A DNA stretch of 64,000 bases, from positions 1 through 64,000 of the forward strand of contig CAZJSR010000007.1 in the NCBI GenBank assembly GCA_964548855.1, given 5' to 3'. The position numbers and the translations under genes are program-made. The notes under the pieces are model-generated. The model did no database searches and was not told where the DNA came from. It saw only the letters and a program-made list of their open reading frames with translations. The first letter of the stretch is position 1. Each line of letters opens with the position of its first letter. Of the stretch, positions 1 through 8,408 are shown in pieces. The DNA is from UBA3206 sp964548855. Lineage in GTDB: Bacteria; Bacillota_I; Bacilli_A; Acholeplasmatales; Anaeroplasmataceae.

Positions 1-47
1 ATTCCACCCGCATAGCAGGTGGTTTTATATTGTTCTTCGAACGACAT
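1..47 (-). CDS. Partial CDS, N-terminus only (unknown product)
   Basis: An ATG at 47 on the minus strand opens a frame that runs off the window edge and reads MSFEEQYKTTCYAGG. An AGGAG sits 8 nt upstream of the ATG, which is ideal spacing, so a real start is likely. It follows the flavoprotein gene in the same direction. Fifteen residues are too few to assign a family. Confidence 0.5.
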   Translation of the reverse strand, partial: MSFEEQYKTTCYAGG

Positions 48-50
48 AAT

Positions 51-82
51 AAAAACTCCTGAATTTTTTCTAATTCAAGAGT
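51..82 (-). terminator. Hairpin with T-run; its 3' arm carries the next gene's RBS
   Basis: ACTC-c-TGAATT (55-65) pairs with AATTCA-a-GAGT (72-82). On the minus strand the hairpin is followed by TTTTT. It looks like a weak intrinsic terminator after the flavoprotein gene. However, the descending arm contains the AGGAG of the next start codon, so it may instead control read-through or translation. Confidence 0.45.
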
Positions 83-91
83 CATTTTTAA

Positions 92-523
92 TTAATATTT
101 TATATCCATATAATCAAGAAAATCAGTATTATTAATAGATTCTTCAACTACACTAGCATATACTAATAAATCATTTGTCCCCTCAAGATCAAAGATTTTA
201 TTTATTTTACATACCAATGCACTTTTCGCGCCTTTTACTAAAACAACTTCATTCTTTTCATATAAATTATCACTTTGAAATTTATCAACTTCATTTGAAT
301 GATTGCATCCAAACATTAAAGCCACATCTTCTTGTCCAACTGATAAAGCACTTACGCCAATCAAATCTCCAATTTTCATCTTTGTTCCTGTTATGCTTTG
401 GCTACCAACCATTAACATAACCTTATCATAATCTGTTTGCATAGCCCATGCACAACACATTCCATATTTTTTATCTTCTTTTTTTATAGTAACAATATTT
501 GCACCACAATTAAAATATCCCAT
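92..523 (-). CDS. Flavin reductase-like FMN-binding split-barrel protein
   Basis: 143 aa. The pattern NIVTIKKEDKKYGMCCAWAMQ, a strand-rich middle and a loop around GVSALSVGQ resemble the flavin reductase-like domain, which binds FMN non-covalently in a split beta-barrel dimer. Length is close to a minimal single-domain member. The RBS AGGTGTTTAAAT precedes the ATG, and the start lies about 10 bp after the rseP stop, so it is probably co-transcribed. Substrate and partner cannot be read from sequence. Assignment rests on fold-level similarity recalled from the family. A second family member lies at 44.0-44.6 kb. Confidence 0.6.
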   Translation of the reverse strand: MGYFNCGANIVTIKKEDKKYGMCCAWAMQTDYDKVMLMVGSQSITGTKMKIGDLIGVSALSVGQEDVALMFGCNHSNEVDKFQSDNLYEKNEVVLVKGAKSALVCKINKIFDLEGTNDLLVYASVVEESINNTDFLDYMDIKY

Positions 524-533
524 ATTTAAACAC

Positions 534-2165
534 CTACTTTATCAACCTGACTATATCATTATATGCTATATAAACCATGAAAACCATAAGCAAAATAAAC
601 ATAATATTATTTATCGTAGCTTCAACTTTTCTATTTAAAGGTTTTCTAGTTATTCCTTCTATTGCTATAAATAAAATTCTACCACCATCAAGAGCAGGAA
701 TTGGAAGTAAATTCATCACACCTATATTCACAGATAGCATAGCCATAAACAATAGTAACGCTAAAATTCCTTGACTGAAATATTGACTTACTAAAGAAAA
801 TATACCAATAACACCAGATAAATTATTTACTCCAACTTGTCTTACATCACCAGGCGCGATAAGAAGTTTAAGAGTTCTAAAAATCAACGTAAAATCTTCC
901 CAAAAACCTTTAGCTGCAGCACCTATAGATTCAAAAAAGTTATGATGATATGTAGGTGTAATCCCTAAATATAATTTAATCTTATCAATTCTTTGATTAT
1001 TTAGAACAGTATCTCCATATGTTTCTACTACTTGTTTATCATCTAATGTATTGCATAATTTATTTGTTTCATTATCATAATATTCAAAATAAACATTTTC
1101 AATATCTAAATCTTTAAGTTCAAGTATTACATCTTTCCAAGAATTAATAGTTTTCCAATCACTATCTCCAATTTTAATCTTAGTCAAAACATCTCCATTA
1201 GATATTTGAGTCACTTCTTTTTTTATTTCATCCTTGTATCGAAGACTAACATTTCCTACTTGAGCACCAGTAATATCTAAAGGTATTTTTATATCTTTAT
1301 TTATTTCTATATTAGACAAACCTACAGAATTAATTGCAATATAATTATAAATTGTATCTAATTCAATTAGATTTTCATATCCACTTCTTGTTACCTTCAA
1401 ATTTATTTCAATAGTTCCTTCATAAGCAAGTTCAGTCATTCTTTGAGTAAATTCTGACCAGTTATTTACCTTTACACCATTAACATATTCAATTTTATCT
1501 CCTTCTTCGATAATTCCATAAGCTGGATAAACATTATCAATTTCACCAACAGATGTCGAATCATACTTCGGAGTACCTTGAATAAAAAAGACCAACATAT
1601 AAATAATCATCGCTAGCACAAAATTCATAAAAGGTCCAAAGAAAATACTTAAAAATCTTTGCCATAATGTCTTAGATTCAAAACTTCTATCATATGGAGC
1701 AATTTGTAATGTAGATTTATCAAACACATAAAAAGCATCTCTCAAAACTGGATAGGTTTTAATTGTACCATCTTCTAATTCAAGCGATACTTCTAAAGAC
1801 TCTCCATGTTTTCCATATAATTCAATACTATTAACTTTTCCCCTAATTTCAGCATCTCTTTTTTCTGATAAAACAAGTTCATTTACAGTACCATTTAAAA
1901 GATTAATTCCAATCTCGTCGCCTGGTTTAATCATATCAGATGTAACTTGCTCACCGGCCATTGAAACATAACCACCTATTGGTATAAGTCTTATACTATA
2001 TGTTGTTTCACCTTTTTTCTTTTGATAGATTGCAGGCCCCATTCCTAAAGAAAATTCATGGCATAAAACACCAGCTTTTCTAGCAAAATAAAAATGTCCG
2101 AATTCATGTATTAAAATTATGACACTCAAAATCATAATAAAAACCAATATTTTTAAAATAATCAT
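534..2165 (-). CDS. rseP: RIP metalloprotease RseP/RasP (site-2 protease)
   Basis: 543 aa membrane-embedded zinc protease of the S2P family, which cleaves anti-sigma factors or signal-peptide remnants within the membrane. The first transmembrane helix carries HEFGH (residues 20-24), the zinc-binding and catalytic motif. The C-terminal NLLPIPALDGGRI (LDGG at 492-495) supplies the third metal ligand. A central region of about 290 residues lies between helices and includes PDZ-like sequence around NVYPAYGIIEEGDKIEYVNG. The Bacillus homologue is about 420 aa, so this protein has an enlarged extracytoplasmic segment. Its ATG overlaps the dxr stop (TAATG), which implies translational coupling within uppS-cdsA-dxr-rseP. 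Confidence 0.93.
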   Translation of the reverse strand: MIILKILVFIMILSVIILIHEFGHFYFARKAGVLCHEFSLGMGPAIYQKKKGETTYSIRLIPIGGYVSMAGEQVTSDMIKPGDEIGINLLNGTVNELVLSEKRDAEIRGKVNSIELYGKHGESLEVSLELEDGTIKTYPVLRDAFYVFDKSTLQIAPYDRSFESKTLWQRFLSIFFGPFMNFVLAMIIYMLVFFIQGTPKYDSTSVGEIDNVYPAYGIIEEGDKIEYVNGVKVNNWSEFTQRMTELAYEGTIEINLKVTRSGYENLIELDTIYNYIAINSVGLSNIEINKDIKIPLDITGAQVGNVSLRYKDEIKKEVTQISNGDVLTKIKIGDSDWKTINSWKDVILELKDLDIENVYFEYYDNETNKLCNTLDDKQVVETYGDTVLNNQRIDKIKLYLGITPTYHHNFFESIGAAAKGFWEDFTLIFRTLKLLIAPGDVRQVGVNNLSGVIGIFSLVSQYFSQGILALLLFMAMLSVNIGVMNLLPIPALDGGRILFIAIEGITRKPLNRKVEATINNIMFILLMVFMVYIAYNDIVRLIK

Positions 2166-3304
2166 TATAAATCCACCCCTTCATTTAAAATCCTATTTTG
2201 AATTTCATTATCTACATCTATAATGTCATCTATTGTTATATTTTCCTTATCATAATTTTTACTAATCTCTTTTTCTATTATAGTTTCAATATCTAAAAAT
2301 TTGATTTTCCCATTTAAAAACAAATTAACTGCAGCTTCATTTGCAGCATTTAAAACAGTTGGATATAATCCACCTTTTCTAATTGCATCATAAGCAAAAC
2401 CTAAACATCTATATCTTTTCGTCGAAAGTTCTTCAAACGTCAAATTATATTCAAGTAAATTTAATTCTTTACCATTATATTTAAAATGATTAGGGTATGA
2501 TAGTGCATAAAGGATAGGCATTCTCATATCTGGATTTGATAAAACAGCTTTAACACTTAAATCATTAAATTCAACAAGTGAATGAATAATACTTTGTCTA
2601 TGTAAAACTGTCTTTATATTAGAAACTGGAATATCAAATAAATAATGAGCCTCTATAACTTCAAACCCCTTATTCATCATAGTTGCACTATCAATCGTAA
2701 TTTTCGCTCCCATACTCCAATTAGGATGATTTAATGCATCATTAATAGAAACATCTTTAAGTTCATCTCTTGTTTTATCCCTAAATGATCCACCAGATGC
2801 AGTAATAATCAAATTCTTAATATCACTATGATCTTCTCCTCTTAAACATTGCCATATAGCACTATGTTCAGAATCAATTGGGAAAATATTAACTTTATTC
2901 TTTCTAGCAAGAGGCATTACAATAAAGCCTGCCATAACTAAGGTTTCTTTATTTGCAAGCGCAACATCATTAAAAGCATTTATTGCACTAATAGTTGGTT
3001 TTAAACCTACATGTCCAACTAATGCATTTACAACTAAGCCTTGATTTAAAGATTTATATGAAGCCACTTCATTTAAGCCATCATCCCCGTACACAATACG
3101 TGGTTTATAAGATAAATTCACATCTACTTCATTTCTAAAACAAACAATTTCTGGTTTAAATTCTTCAATTAGAGATAAACTATGTTCTATATTTCTGCCA
3201 ACACTCATCCCAACAATTCTAAATAAATCAGGCCTTTGTCTCACTATATCTAATGTTTGAGTTCCAATTGAGCCTGTAGCTCCTAGAAGATATATATCCT
3301 TCAT
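2165..3304 (-). CDS. dxr: 1-deoxy-D-xylulose 5-phosphate reductoisomerase
   Basis: 379 aa, full length. It converts DXP to 2-C-methyl-D-erythritol 4-phosphate using NADPH, the committed step of the MEP isoprenoid pathway. Visible hallmarks are the N-terminal nucleotide-binding GATGSIGTQ, the metal and substrate motif SEHSAIWQCL, ASGGSFRD, and NHPNWSMGAKITIDSATMMNKG. It sits between cdsA (8 nt upstream) and rseP (1-nt overlap), the usual Bacilli order. ispG elsewhere in the window (30.4 kb) acts later in the same route, so the organism very probably makes isoprenoids this way. Confidence 0.97.
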   Translation of the reverse strand: MKDIYLLGATGSIGTQTLDIVRQRPDLFRIVGMSVGRNIEHSLSLIEEFKPEIVCFRNEVDVNLSYKPRIVYGDDGLNEVASYKSLNQGLVVNALVGHVGLKPTISAINAFNDVALANKETLVMAGFIVMPLARKNKVNIFPIDSEHSAIWQCLRGEDHSDIKNLIITASGGSFRDKTRDELKDVSINDALNHPNWSMGAKITIDSATMMNKGFEVIEAHYLFDIPVSNIKTVLHRQSIIHSLVEFNDLSVKAVLSNPDMRMPILYALSYPNHFKYNGKELNLLEYNLTFEELSTKRYRCLGFAYDAIRKGGLYPTVLNAANEAAVNLFLNGKIKFLDIETIIEKEISKNYDKENITIDDIIDVDNEIQNRILNEGVDL

Positions 3305-3312
3305 ATAAATAC

Positions 3313-4227
3313 CTATAACAAGAAATTATTAAATAATAATATTACAGTACACAAAAACATTGAAACAAAGATTGCTGAATCTAGTCTATCTAATACTCCC
3401 CCATGACCAGGGAATATATTGCTAAAATCTTTAATTTCATATGTTCTTTTAAATTTAGACGCAACAAGATCTCCAATTTGCCCTAATATAGATGATGCAA
3501 TAGTTAAAATTATTATAAATACAATTTGCATTGGTCTATTTAACCACTCAAAATTCATATATGCAAGATTACTAAAAATACTAAACCCCGGATTTCCAGC
3601 TATTTTATTATAAAATAGTGCAAATGAAACACCTACAATAGTCGCAACACATGTTCCTCCAATTGCACCTTCCCAAGATTTTTTAGGGCTAATATTAGGT
3701 GACATTTTATGTTTTCCAAAGGCCATACCAAATAAATATGCAAAAACATCTGTAAATATTGTAATACAAAATAGATAAAGTACAAATTCAAGACCCCAAA
3801 ATCTAAGTATTGTTATTGTACCAAACCCAAAAGAACAATATAAAACTGAAGTAAGAGCCCTACCAATCGAAGCACCATTAAAATCTCTATAAACAACCAT
3901 TAAACTTAAAAATACTAATAAAATAATCATAAGAGTAGGCGCAAATTCTATTCTAATATTAAATAATTTTAAAACATTGTTTCCAACACTATCTATATTA
4001 TAAGAAGTTAGAAACGACAAATATAACAACACCGTTGAAATAATTATCGCCACTTTAACACCTTTAGGAAATTCATGTCTTTTTCCATACATATTTATCA
4101 TTTCAATTGATGCCATAATAGACAATCCTAACATTAATATTTGAAATAATACAAATAGTTTTTCAACTATCAATAAAGGTATAAATATTGCCATTAAAAC
4201 AATACCTGTAATAGTTCTTTTTTTCAT
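3313..4227 (-). CDS. cdsA: Phosphatidate cytidylyltransferase
   Basis: 304 aa polytopic membrane enzyme making CDP-diacylglycerol from phosphatidate and CTP for phospholipid synthesis. Many hydrophobic helices run from residue 8 onward. The C-terminal signature is visible as SPKKSWEGAIGG plus GQIGDLVASKFKR and KDFSNIFPGHGGVLDRLDS. I chose the ATG at 4227 because AAGGAG at 4238-4243 lies 10 nt upstream. A longer frame to 4254 would overlap the end of uppS and lacks a better RBS. The gene starts 1 nt after the uppS stop. Confidence 0.95.
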   Translation of the reverse strand: MKKRTITGIVLMAIFIPLLIVEKLFVLFQILMLGLSIMASIEMINMYGKRHEFPKGVKVAIIISTVLLYLSFLTSYNIDSVGNNVLKLFNIRIEFAPTLMIILLVFLSLMVVYRDFNGASIGRALTSVLYCSFGFGTITILRFWGLEFVLYLFCITIFTDVFAYLFGMAFGKHKMSPNISPKKSWEGAIGGTCVATIVGVSFALFYNKIAGNPGFSIFSNLAYMNFEWLNRPMQIVFIIILTIASSILGQIGDLVASKFKRTYEIKDFSNIFPGHGGVLDRLDSAIFVSMFLCTVILLFNNFLL

Positions 4228-4228
4228 A

Positions 4229-4960
4229 CTACTTATTCTCCTTAAGTCCGCCAAATCTTCTATTTCTTGATTGATAAGAAATGATAGCTTCTTTTAATTC
4301 ATTTTCATTAAAATCAGGCCAAAATACATTAGTAAAATATAATTCAGCATATGCTAATTGCCATAACATGAAGTTGCTAATTCTCTGTTCTCCACTTGTT
4401 CTAATAAGTAAATCAAGTTTTGGTAATCCTTTAGTATATAAATTATTCTCAATCAAATTCTCATTTATATCATCAATTTGAATTTCATTATTTTTCACCA
4501 TCATCGAGATTTTCTTTACAGCACTTGTAATTTCCTCATATGATCCATAATCGACACATAAATTTAAAACGAGTCCAGTATTATTTTTAGTTTTAGTTTC
4601 AATATTATCAAAAATCTCTTTAAGTTCACTAGAAATATTAGTTTTTCTTCCTAATATCTGTATTTTATAATTACTATTAAATATTTTTTCTTTATATCTT
4701 TTATAATACTTAATAGGTGTTTTCATTAGGTAATCAACTTCTTCTTGAGGTCTTTTCCAATTTTCAGTACTAAAACAAAAACAAGTTAATGATTCAATCC
4801 CTAATTTTTGACAACTTTTAGCAATTTTAATTATGTTAAGAGCGCCTTGTCTATGTCCAAGAAATCTCGGAAGCATTCTTTCTTTTGCCCATCTACCATT
4901 ACCATCTAATATGATTGCAATATGTTTAGGTATTCTTTGCATATCAATTTCTTTATTCAT
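4229..4960 (-). CDS. uppS: Undecaprenyl diphosphate synthase (isoprenyl transferase)
   Basis: 243 aa cis-prenyltransferase that extends farnesyl diphosphate with isopentenyl units to give the C55 lipid carrier for wall polymers. It carries the conserved P-loop region HIAIILDGNGRWAKER with its catalytic Asp, followed by FLGHRQG, CFSTENWKRP, RTSGEQRISNFMLWQ and AYAELYF. I chose the ATG at 4960 because AAAGGAG precedes it and because family members start close to the HIAIILDGNG strand; upstream Met codons would lie in the promoter. It has its own promoter at 4988-5016 and leads the uppS-cdsA-dxr-rseP operon. Confidence 0.96.
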   Translation of the reverse strand: MNKEIDMQRIPKHIAIILDGNGRWAKERMLPRFLGHRQGALNIIKIAKSCQKLGIESLTCFCFSTENWKRPQEEVDYLMKTPIKYYKRYKEKIFNSNYKIQILGRKTNISSELKEIFDNIETKTKNNTGLVLNLCVDYGSYEEITSAVKKISMMVKNNEIQIDDINENLIENNLYTKGLPKLDLLIRTSGEQRISNFMLWQLAYAELYFTNVFWPDFNENELKEAIISYQSRNRRFGGLKENK

Positions 4961-4987
4961 TATATGGCTCCTTTCCATAATACAATA

Positions 4988-5016
4988 ATTATACAATAAT
5001 TATTAGTATTTTTCAA
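4988..5016 (-). promoter_or_regulatory. SigA-type promoter for uppS operon
   Basis: On the minus strand, -35 TTGAAA (5011-5016), a 17-nt spacer and -10 TATAAT (4988-4993). It lies just downstream of the frr terminator and upstream of the uppS RBS. Confidence 0.85.
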
Positions 5017-5032
5017 ATATATAATACAGTTT

Positions 5033-5067
5033 TAAAAAAAAGAAAGTGCCGCATATAATAACGGCAC
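5033..5067 (-). terminator. Intrinsic terminator after frr
   Basis: GTGCCG (5046-5051) pairs with CGGCAC (5062-5067). On the minus strand it is followed by TTTCTTTTTTTT. It separates the pyrH-frr transcript from the uppS promoter. Confidence 0.9.
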
Positions 5068-5075
5068 ATAATAAA

Positions 5076-5621
5076 CTATATTGTTAATAATTCTTTTTCT
5101 TTTGAAGATGTTAATTCTTCAACTTTCTTGATTTTCTTGTCAGTTAGATTTTGAACATCTTCTAAATAACTTTTTTCATCATCTTCTGGAAGTTCAAGTT
5201 TCTTAAGAGCATCATTTGCATCTCTTCTAATATTGCGTACTGCAACCTTAGCTGATTCGCACATTTTTGATACTTCTTTACATAATTCCTTACGACGTTG
5301 TTCAGTCATAGGTGGTAAAACTAAACGAATTCCAGCACCATCATTTTGTGGAGTTAATCCTAAATTAGATGCACTAATAGCTTTTTCAATTTCTTTTAAA
5401 ACTGATTTATCGTATGGTTTAATATAAAGTTGACTTGCTTCTGGAACAGAAACTGATGCAACTTGTTTAATTGGAGTTGGTGCTCCATAATAAATAACTG
5501 AAATAGAATCTAAAAGATTTGGATTAGCTCTACCTGTTCTAATTGAAGATAGTTCACGTTCATAGTTTGCAATTGCTTTATCCATTGATTCTTCAGTTTC
5601 TAATAAAATCATATCTGGCAT
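5076..5621 (-). CDS. frr: Ribosome recycling factor
   Basis: 181 aa, typical length. Acts with EF-G to split post-termination ribosomes. Recognisable by RTGRANPNLLDSISVIYYGAPTPIKQVAS, then the NDGAGIRLVLPPMTEQRRKEL block and the C-terminal helix with VRNIRRDANDALKK. The start is 13 nt after the pyrH stop, preceded by AAGGAG. The order pyrH-frr after rpsB-tsf is conserved in Firmicutes. Confidence 0.97.
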   Translation of the reverse strand: MPDMILLETEESMDKAIANYERELSSIRTGRANPNLLDSISVIYYGAPTPIKQVASVSVPEASQLYIKPYDKSVLKEIEKAISASNLGLTPQNDGAGIRLVLPPMTEQRRKELCKEVSKMCESAKVAVRNIRRDANDALKKLELPEDDEKSYLEDVQNLTDKKIKKVEELTSSKEKELLTI

Positions 5622-5634
5622 ATTTGTATTCTCC

Positions 5635-6342
5635 TTATTCTTTTACTAATGTTCCTATTTTTTCACCGCTAACAGCTTTAACGATATTTCCTTCTTTATT
5701 CATATTAAATACAATTGCTTGAAGGTTATTATCACGACATAAAGTTGCAGCTGTCATATCCATTACATTTAATTTATTATTTAAAATTTCACTAAATGTT
5801 AATTCTTCATATAATTTGGCATTTGGATTTGTTTTAGGATCAGAATCATAAACTCCCTCCGTACCATTTTTAGCCATTAATACTAGTTCAGCACCAATTT
5901 CAGTAGCTCTTAAAACACTAGCTGTATCTGTTGAGAAATATGGTGAACCAAGTCCACCTACAAAAATACAAACTCTATTCTTCTCAAGATGTCTAATAGC
6001 TCTACGTCTTATATAAATTTCAGCCACTTCTTTTATATCTAGTGCTGACATAACACGTGTAGGTACTCCTATTTTTTCTAATGCTTCTTGTACAGCAAGT
6101 CCATTCATTACAGTAGCAAGCATCCCCATATAATCAGCTTGGGCTCTTTCCATTCCTAGGTCACTGGCGGTTTTACCACGCCAAATATTACCACCACCAA
6201 CAACTATGGCGATTCCAATACCTAATTTATAAACTTCTTTTATTTGAAGCGCAACTTTATGAACAGTTGCAGGATCAATACCAAAAGATGTTTCACCCTT
6301 TAGTGCTTCTCCACTAAGTTTTAATAGTACTCTTTTATACAT
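5635..6342 (-). CDS. pyrH: UMP kinase
   Basis: 235 aa hexameric bacterial UMP kinase of the amino acid kinase fold, phosphorylating UMP to UDP with ATP. It begins RVLLKLSGEALKG, the phosphate-binding Lys/Gly loop, followed by VVGGGNIWRG and the GTEGVYDSDPKTNPNA segment. RBS GTAGGAGTT precedes the ATG. Only a short gap containing the tsf terminator lies upstream, so expression may rely on read-through from rpsB-tsf; I saw no convincing promoter between them. Confidence 0.97.
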   Translation of the reverse strand: MYKRVLLKLSGEALKGETSFGIDPATVHKVALQIKEVYKLGIGIAIVVGGGNIWRGKTASDLGMERAQADYMGMLATVMNGLAVQEALEKIGVPTRVMSALDIKEVAEIYIRRRAIRHLEKNRVCIFVGGLGSPYFSTDTASVLRATEIGAELVLMAKNGTEGVYDSDPKTNPNAKLYEELTFSEILNNKLNVMDMTAATLCRDNNLQAIVFNMNKEGNIVKAVSGEKIGTLVKE

Positions 6343-6363
6343 AACTCCTACACTCCTCTAAAC

Positions 6364-6398
6364 TTTTTTAAAAAAGAGGAACTACTTAGTAGCTCCTC
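6364..6398 (-). terminator. Intrinsic terminator after tsf
   Basis: A near-perfect hairpin spans 6376-6398 (GAGGA-ACTACT, loop TAGT, AG-C-TCCTC). On the minus strand it is followed by TTTTTT. It probably attenuates between tsf and pyrH. Confidence 0.85.
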
Positions 6399-6404
6399 AA
6401 TAAA

Positions 6405-7310
6405 TTACTTAGCTAATCCAGCTTGAGCAGCTACTTCAGCAGCGAAATCAACAACTTGCTTTTCAATTCCTTCTCCAACTTTTAGACGAACGAATGAAAC
6501 AACAGTCATCTTATTTCCCTTAACATATGCTTCTACAGTTTGATCTGGATTCTTAACAAATGGTTGGTCTAATAAACACATTTCTTGTAATGATTTATTT
6601 AAACGTCCTTCAACCATCTTTTGAATAATATTTTCTGGTTTTGGCTTAGCAGCATTTGCATTTTCATTTAAAGCTTCATGTAAAATGATATTCTTTTCTG
6701 CTTCAATTTCATCAGCAGGAATTTCATTTCTTGAAACATATTTTGGACTAATTGCAGCAATATGCATTGAAACGTCTTTAGCAACAGATTCATCTGTTCC
6801 TTCTAAAATTGTTACAACAACAATATTTCCACCATTATGCTTATAAATACCAAATACTTGAGAATCAGTCTTAACAATTCTTTGAACTCTACGTAATGAT
6901 ACTTTTTCACCGATAACTGCAGAATCCTCAAGGATAACTGTAGCTAAATCCTTACCATTAACATCTACTTTTAATGCACAATCAGTACATTTTGCATCTG
7001 AATTAATTAAGATATTTCCAACTTTTTCTAATAAAGCAAGGAACTTATCATTCTTTGAAACGAAGTCTGTTTCAGAATTTAATTCAAATACAACAGCTTC
7101 ATTTCCGCTAACTGCAACTGAACATAATCCTTCAGCAGCAACACGGTCAGCTTTCTTAGCAGCTTTTGTAATTCCTTTTTCACGTAACCATACGATTGCC
7201 TTTTCCATATCGCATTCACATGCTTCTAATGCTTTCTTACAATCTAACATTCCGGCAGCTGTAGCGTCACGTAATTCTTTTACCATTGCTGGTGTTACTT
7301 TTACTTCCAT
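6405..7310 (-). CDS. tsf: Translation elongation factor Ts
   Basis: 301 aa guanine nucleotide exchange factor for EF-Tu. The N-terminal UBA-like domain shows VKELRDATAAGMLDCKKALEAC with the TDF-region equivalent ELNSETDFVSKNDKF. The dimerisation domain follows. The length fits the family. Located 26 nt downstream of rpsB with RBS AGGAGG and no intervening terminator, so it is co-transcribed. Confidence 0.97.
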   Translation of the reverse strand: MEVKVTPAMVKELRDATAAGMLDCKKALEACECDMEKAIVWLREKGITKAAKKADRVAAEGLCSVAVSGNEAVVFELNSETDFVSKNDKFLALLEKVGNILINSDAKCTDCALKVDVNGKDLATVILEDSAVIGEKVSLRRVQRIVKTDSQVFGIYKHNGGNIVVVTILEGTDESVAKDVSMHIAAISPKYVSRNEIPADEIEAEKNIILHEALNENANAAKPKPENIIQKMVEGRLNKSLQEMCLLDQPFVKNPDQTVEAYVKGNKMTVVSFVRLKVGEGIEKQVVDFAAEVAAQAGLAK

Positions 7311-7336
7311 TTAAATTTCCTCCTATTTATATTTTA

Positions 7337-8188
7337 TTATTCAGCTTTTTCAGTTTTCTTTTGAGCTGGTTTCTTTCCATCTTTATTGAATGGTTTCTTT
7401 CCATCTTTATTATATGGTTTTCTAGGAGCTTGATCCTTATTTTCTTTCTTTTCCTTAGCGATTTCTTCTCCAAGGTTTACTTCTTCGTCTTCGAATTTTT
7501 CAACAACTCCACCTTGAGCTTCAATTACAGCGTTAGTCATAACCCATGTAACTAATTTTACAGCTCTAATAGCGTCATCATTTGCAGGGATTACATAATC
7601 AACATCATCAGGATCACAGTTAGTGTCAACAATTCCAAATACAGGAATATTTAACTTACGTGCTTCTAAAATTGCATTATGTTCTTTACGAGGATCAACG
7701 ATGAATAAAGCATCTGGTGCCTTCTTCATTTCCTTGATTCCTCCAAGGTTCTTTTCAAGTTTTTCTCTTTCTGCCTTTAATTTAGCAACTTCTTTTTTAG
7801 GAAGAGCATCGAATGTTCCATCTTCTTCCATCTTATATAATTGGTTTAACTTAGCAATTCTCTTCTTGATAGTCTTGAAGTTTGTTAAACATCCACCTAA
7901 CCAACGATTGTTGATATAGAAATGTCCACATCTTGTTGCTTCTTCTTTTACTGCTTCTTGAGCTTGCTTCTTAGTACCAACGAATAATACTTTTCCATCA
8001 TTCTTAACGATTTCTAATAAAGCTGCATAAGCCTTTTCGATTTCATTAGCTGTTTTTTGTAAATCAATGATATAAATACCATTTCTTGAAGTATAGATGT
8101 ATTTTCCCATCTTAGGATTCCATCTACGAGTTGCATGTCCGAAATGAACACCAGACTCTAATAATTGTTTCATAGAAACTACTGACAT
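7337..8188 (-). CDS. rpsB: 30S ribosomal protein S2
   Basis: 283 aa. The S2 core is clear: MKQLLESGVHFGHATRRWNPKMGKYIYTSRNG, LFVGTKKQAQE, NNRWLGGCLTNF and PDALFIVDPRKEHNAILEA. The family core is about 230-240 aa; here a charged tail of about 45 residues follows, rich in K/E and with two copies of a YNKDGKKP / FNKDGKKP unit near the end. RBS GGAGG precedes the ATG. A promoter and a structured leader of roughly 120 nt lie upstream. Confidence 0.97.
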   Translation of the reverse strand: MSVVSMKQLLESGVHFGHATRRWNPKMGKYIYTSRNGIYIIDLQKTANEIEKAYAALLEIVKNDGKVLFVGTKKQAQEAVKEEATRCGHFYINNRWLGGCLTNFKTIKKRIAKLNQLYKMEEDGTFDALPKKEVAKLKAEREKLEKNLGGIKEMKKAPDALFIVDPRKEHNAILEARKLNIPVFGIVDTNCDPDDVDYVIPANDDAIRAVKLVTWVMTNAVIEAQGGVVEKFEDEEVNLGEEIAKEKKENKDQAPRKPYNKDGKKPFNKDGKKPAQKKTEKAE

Positions 8189-8204
8189 AATTTAAATTCC
8201 TCCA

Positions 8205-8320
8205 TTAATCTATTTTTGTTTTTTTAGCCTCTGTTACCGTCAACATATATTGCCACAATGAATATATATTCACTGCACTGACAATACACTCGTGCAACAT
8301 GTGTATTTTATGCCTTTTAT
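8205..8320 (-). promoter_or_regulatory. Structured rpsB 5' leader (candidate autoregulatory RNA)
   Basis: Between the promoter and the RBS the minus-strand RNA can form two hairpins. One pairs AATACAC with GTGTATT (segments at 8301-8307 and 8283-8289). A second, nested one has outer GTCA/TGAC, TGC/GCA, and an inner TGAATA/TATTCA stem (about 8239-8282). Ribosomal-protein leaders are often binding sites for the encoded protein; this role is inferred here. Confidence 0.5.
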
Positions 8321-8349
8321 ATTCTATCATATTAAAATTCGTATTTCAA
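8321..8349 (-). promoter_or_regulatory. SigA-type promoter for rpsB-tsf
   Basis: On the minus strand, -35 TTGAAA (8344-8349), a 17-nt spacer and -10 TAGAAT (8321-8326). It gives a leader of roughly 120 nt before rpsB. Confidence 0.85.
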
Positions 8350-8382
8350 CACCTATTTTTCACTTATTTCTACTTTTATAAC

Positions 8383-8408
8383 AAAAAAAGCCATCTTACT
8401 TGATAGCT
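8383..8408 (-). terminator. Intrinsic terminator of lipoprotein gene
   Basis: AGCTATC (8402-8408) pairs with GATGGCT (8389-8395, one G-T pair) on the minus strand, followed by TTTTTT. The hairpin contains the stop codon of the upstream lipoprotein gene. Confidence 0.85.
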
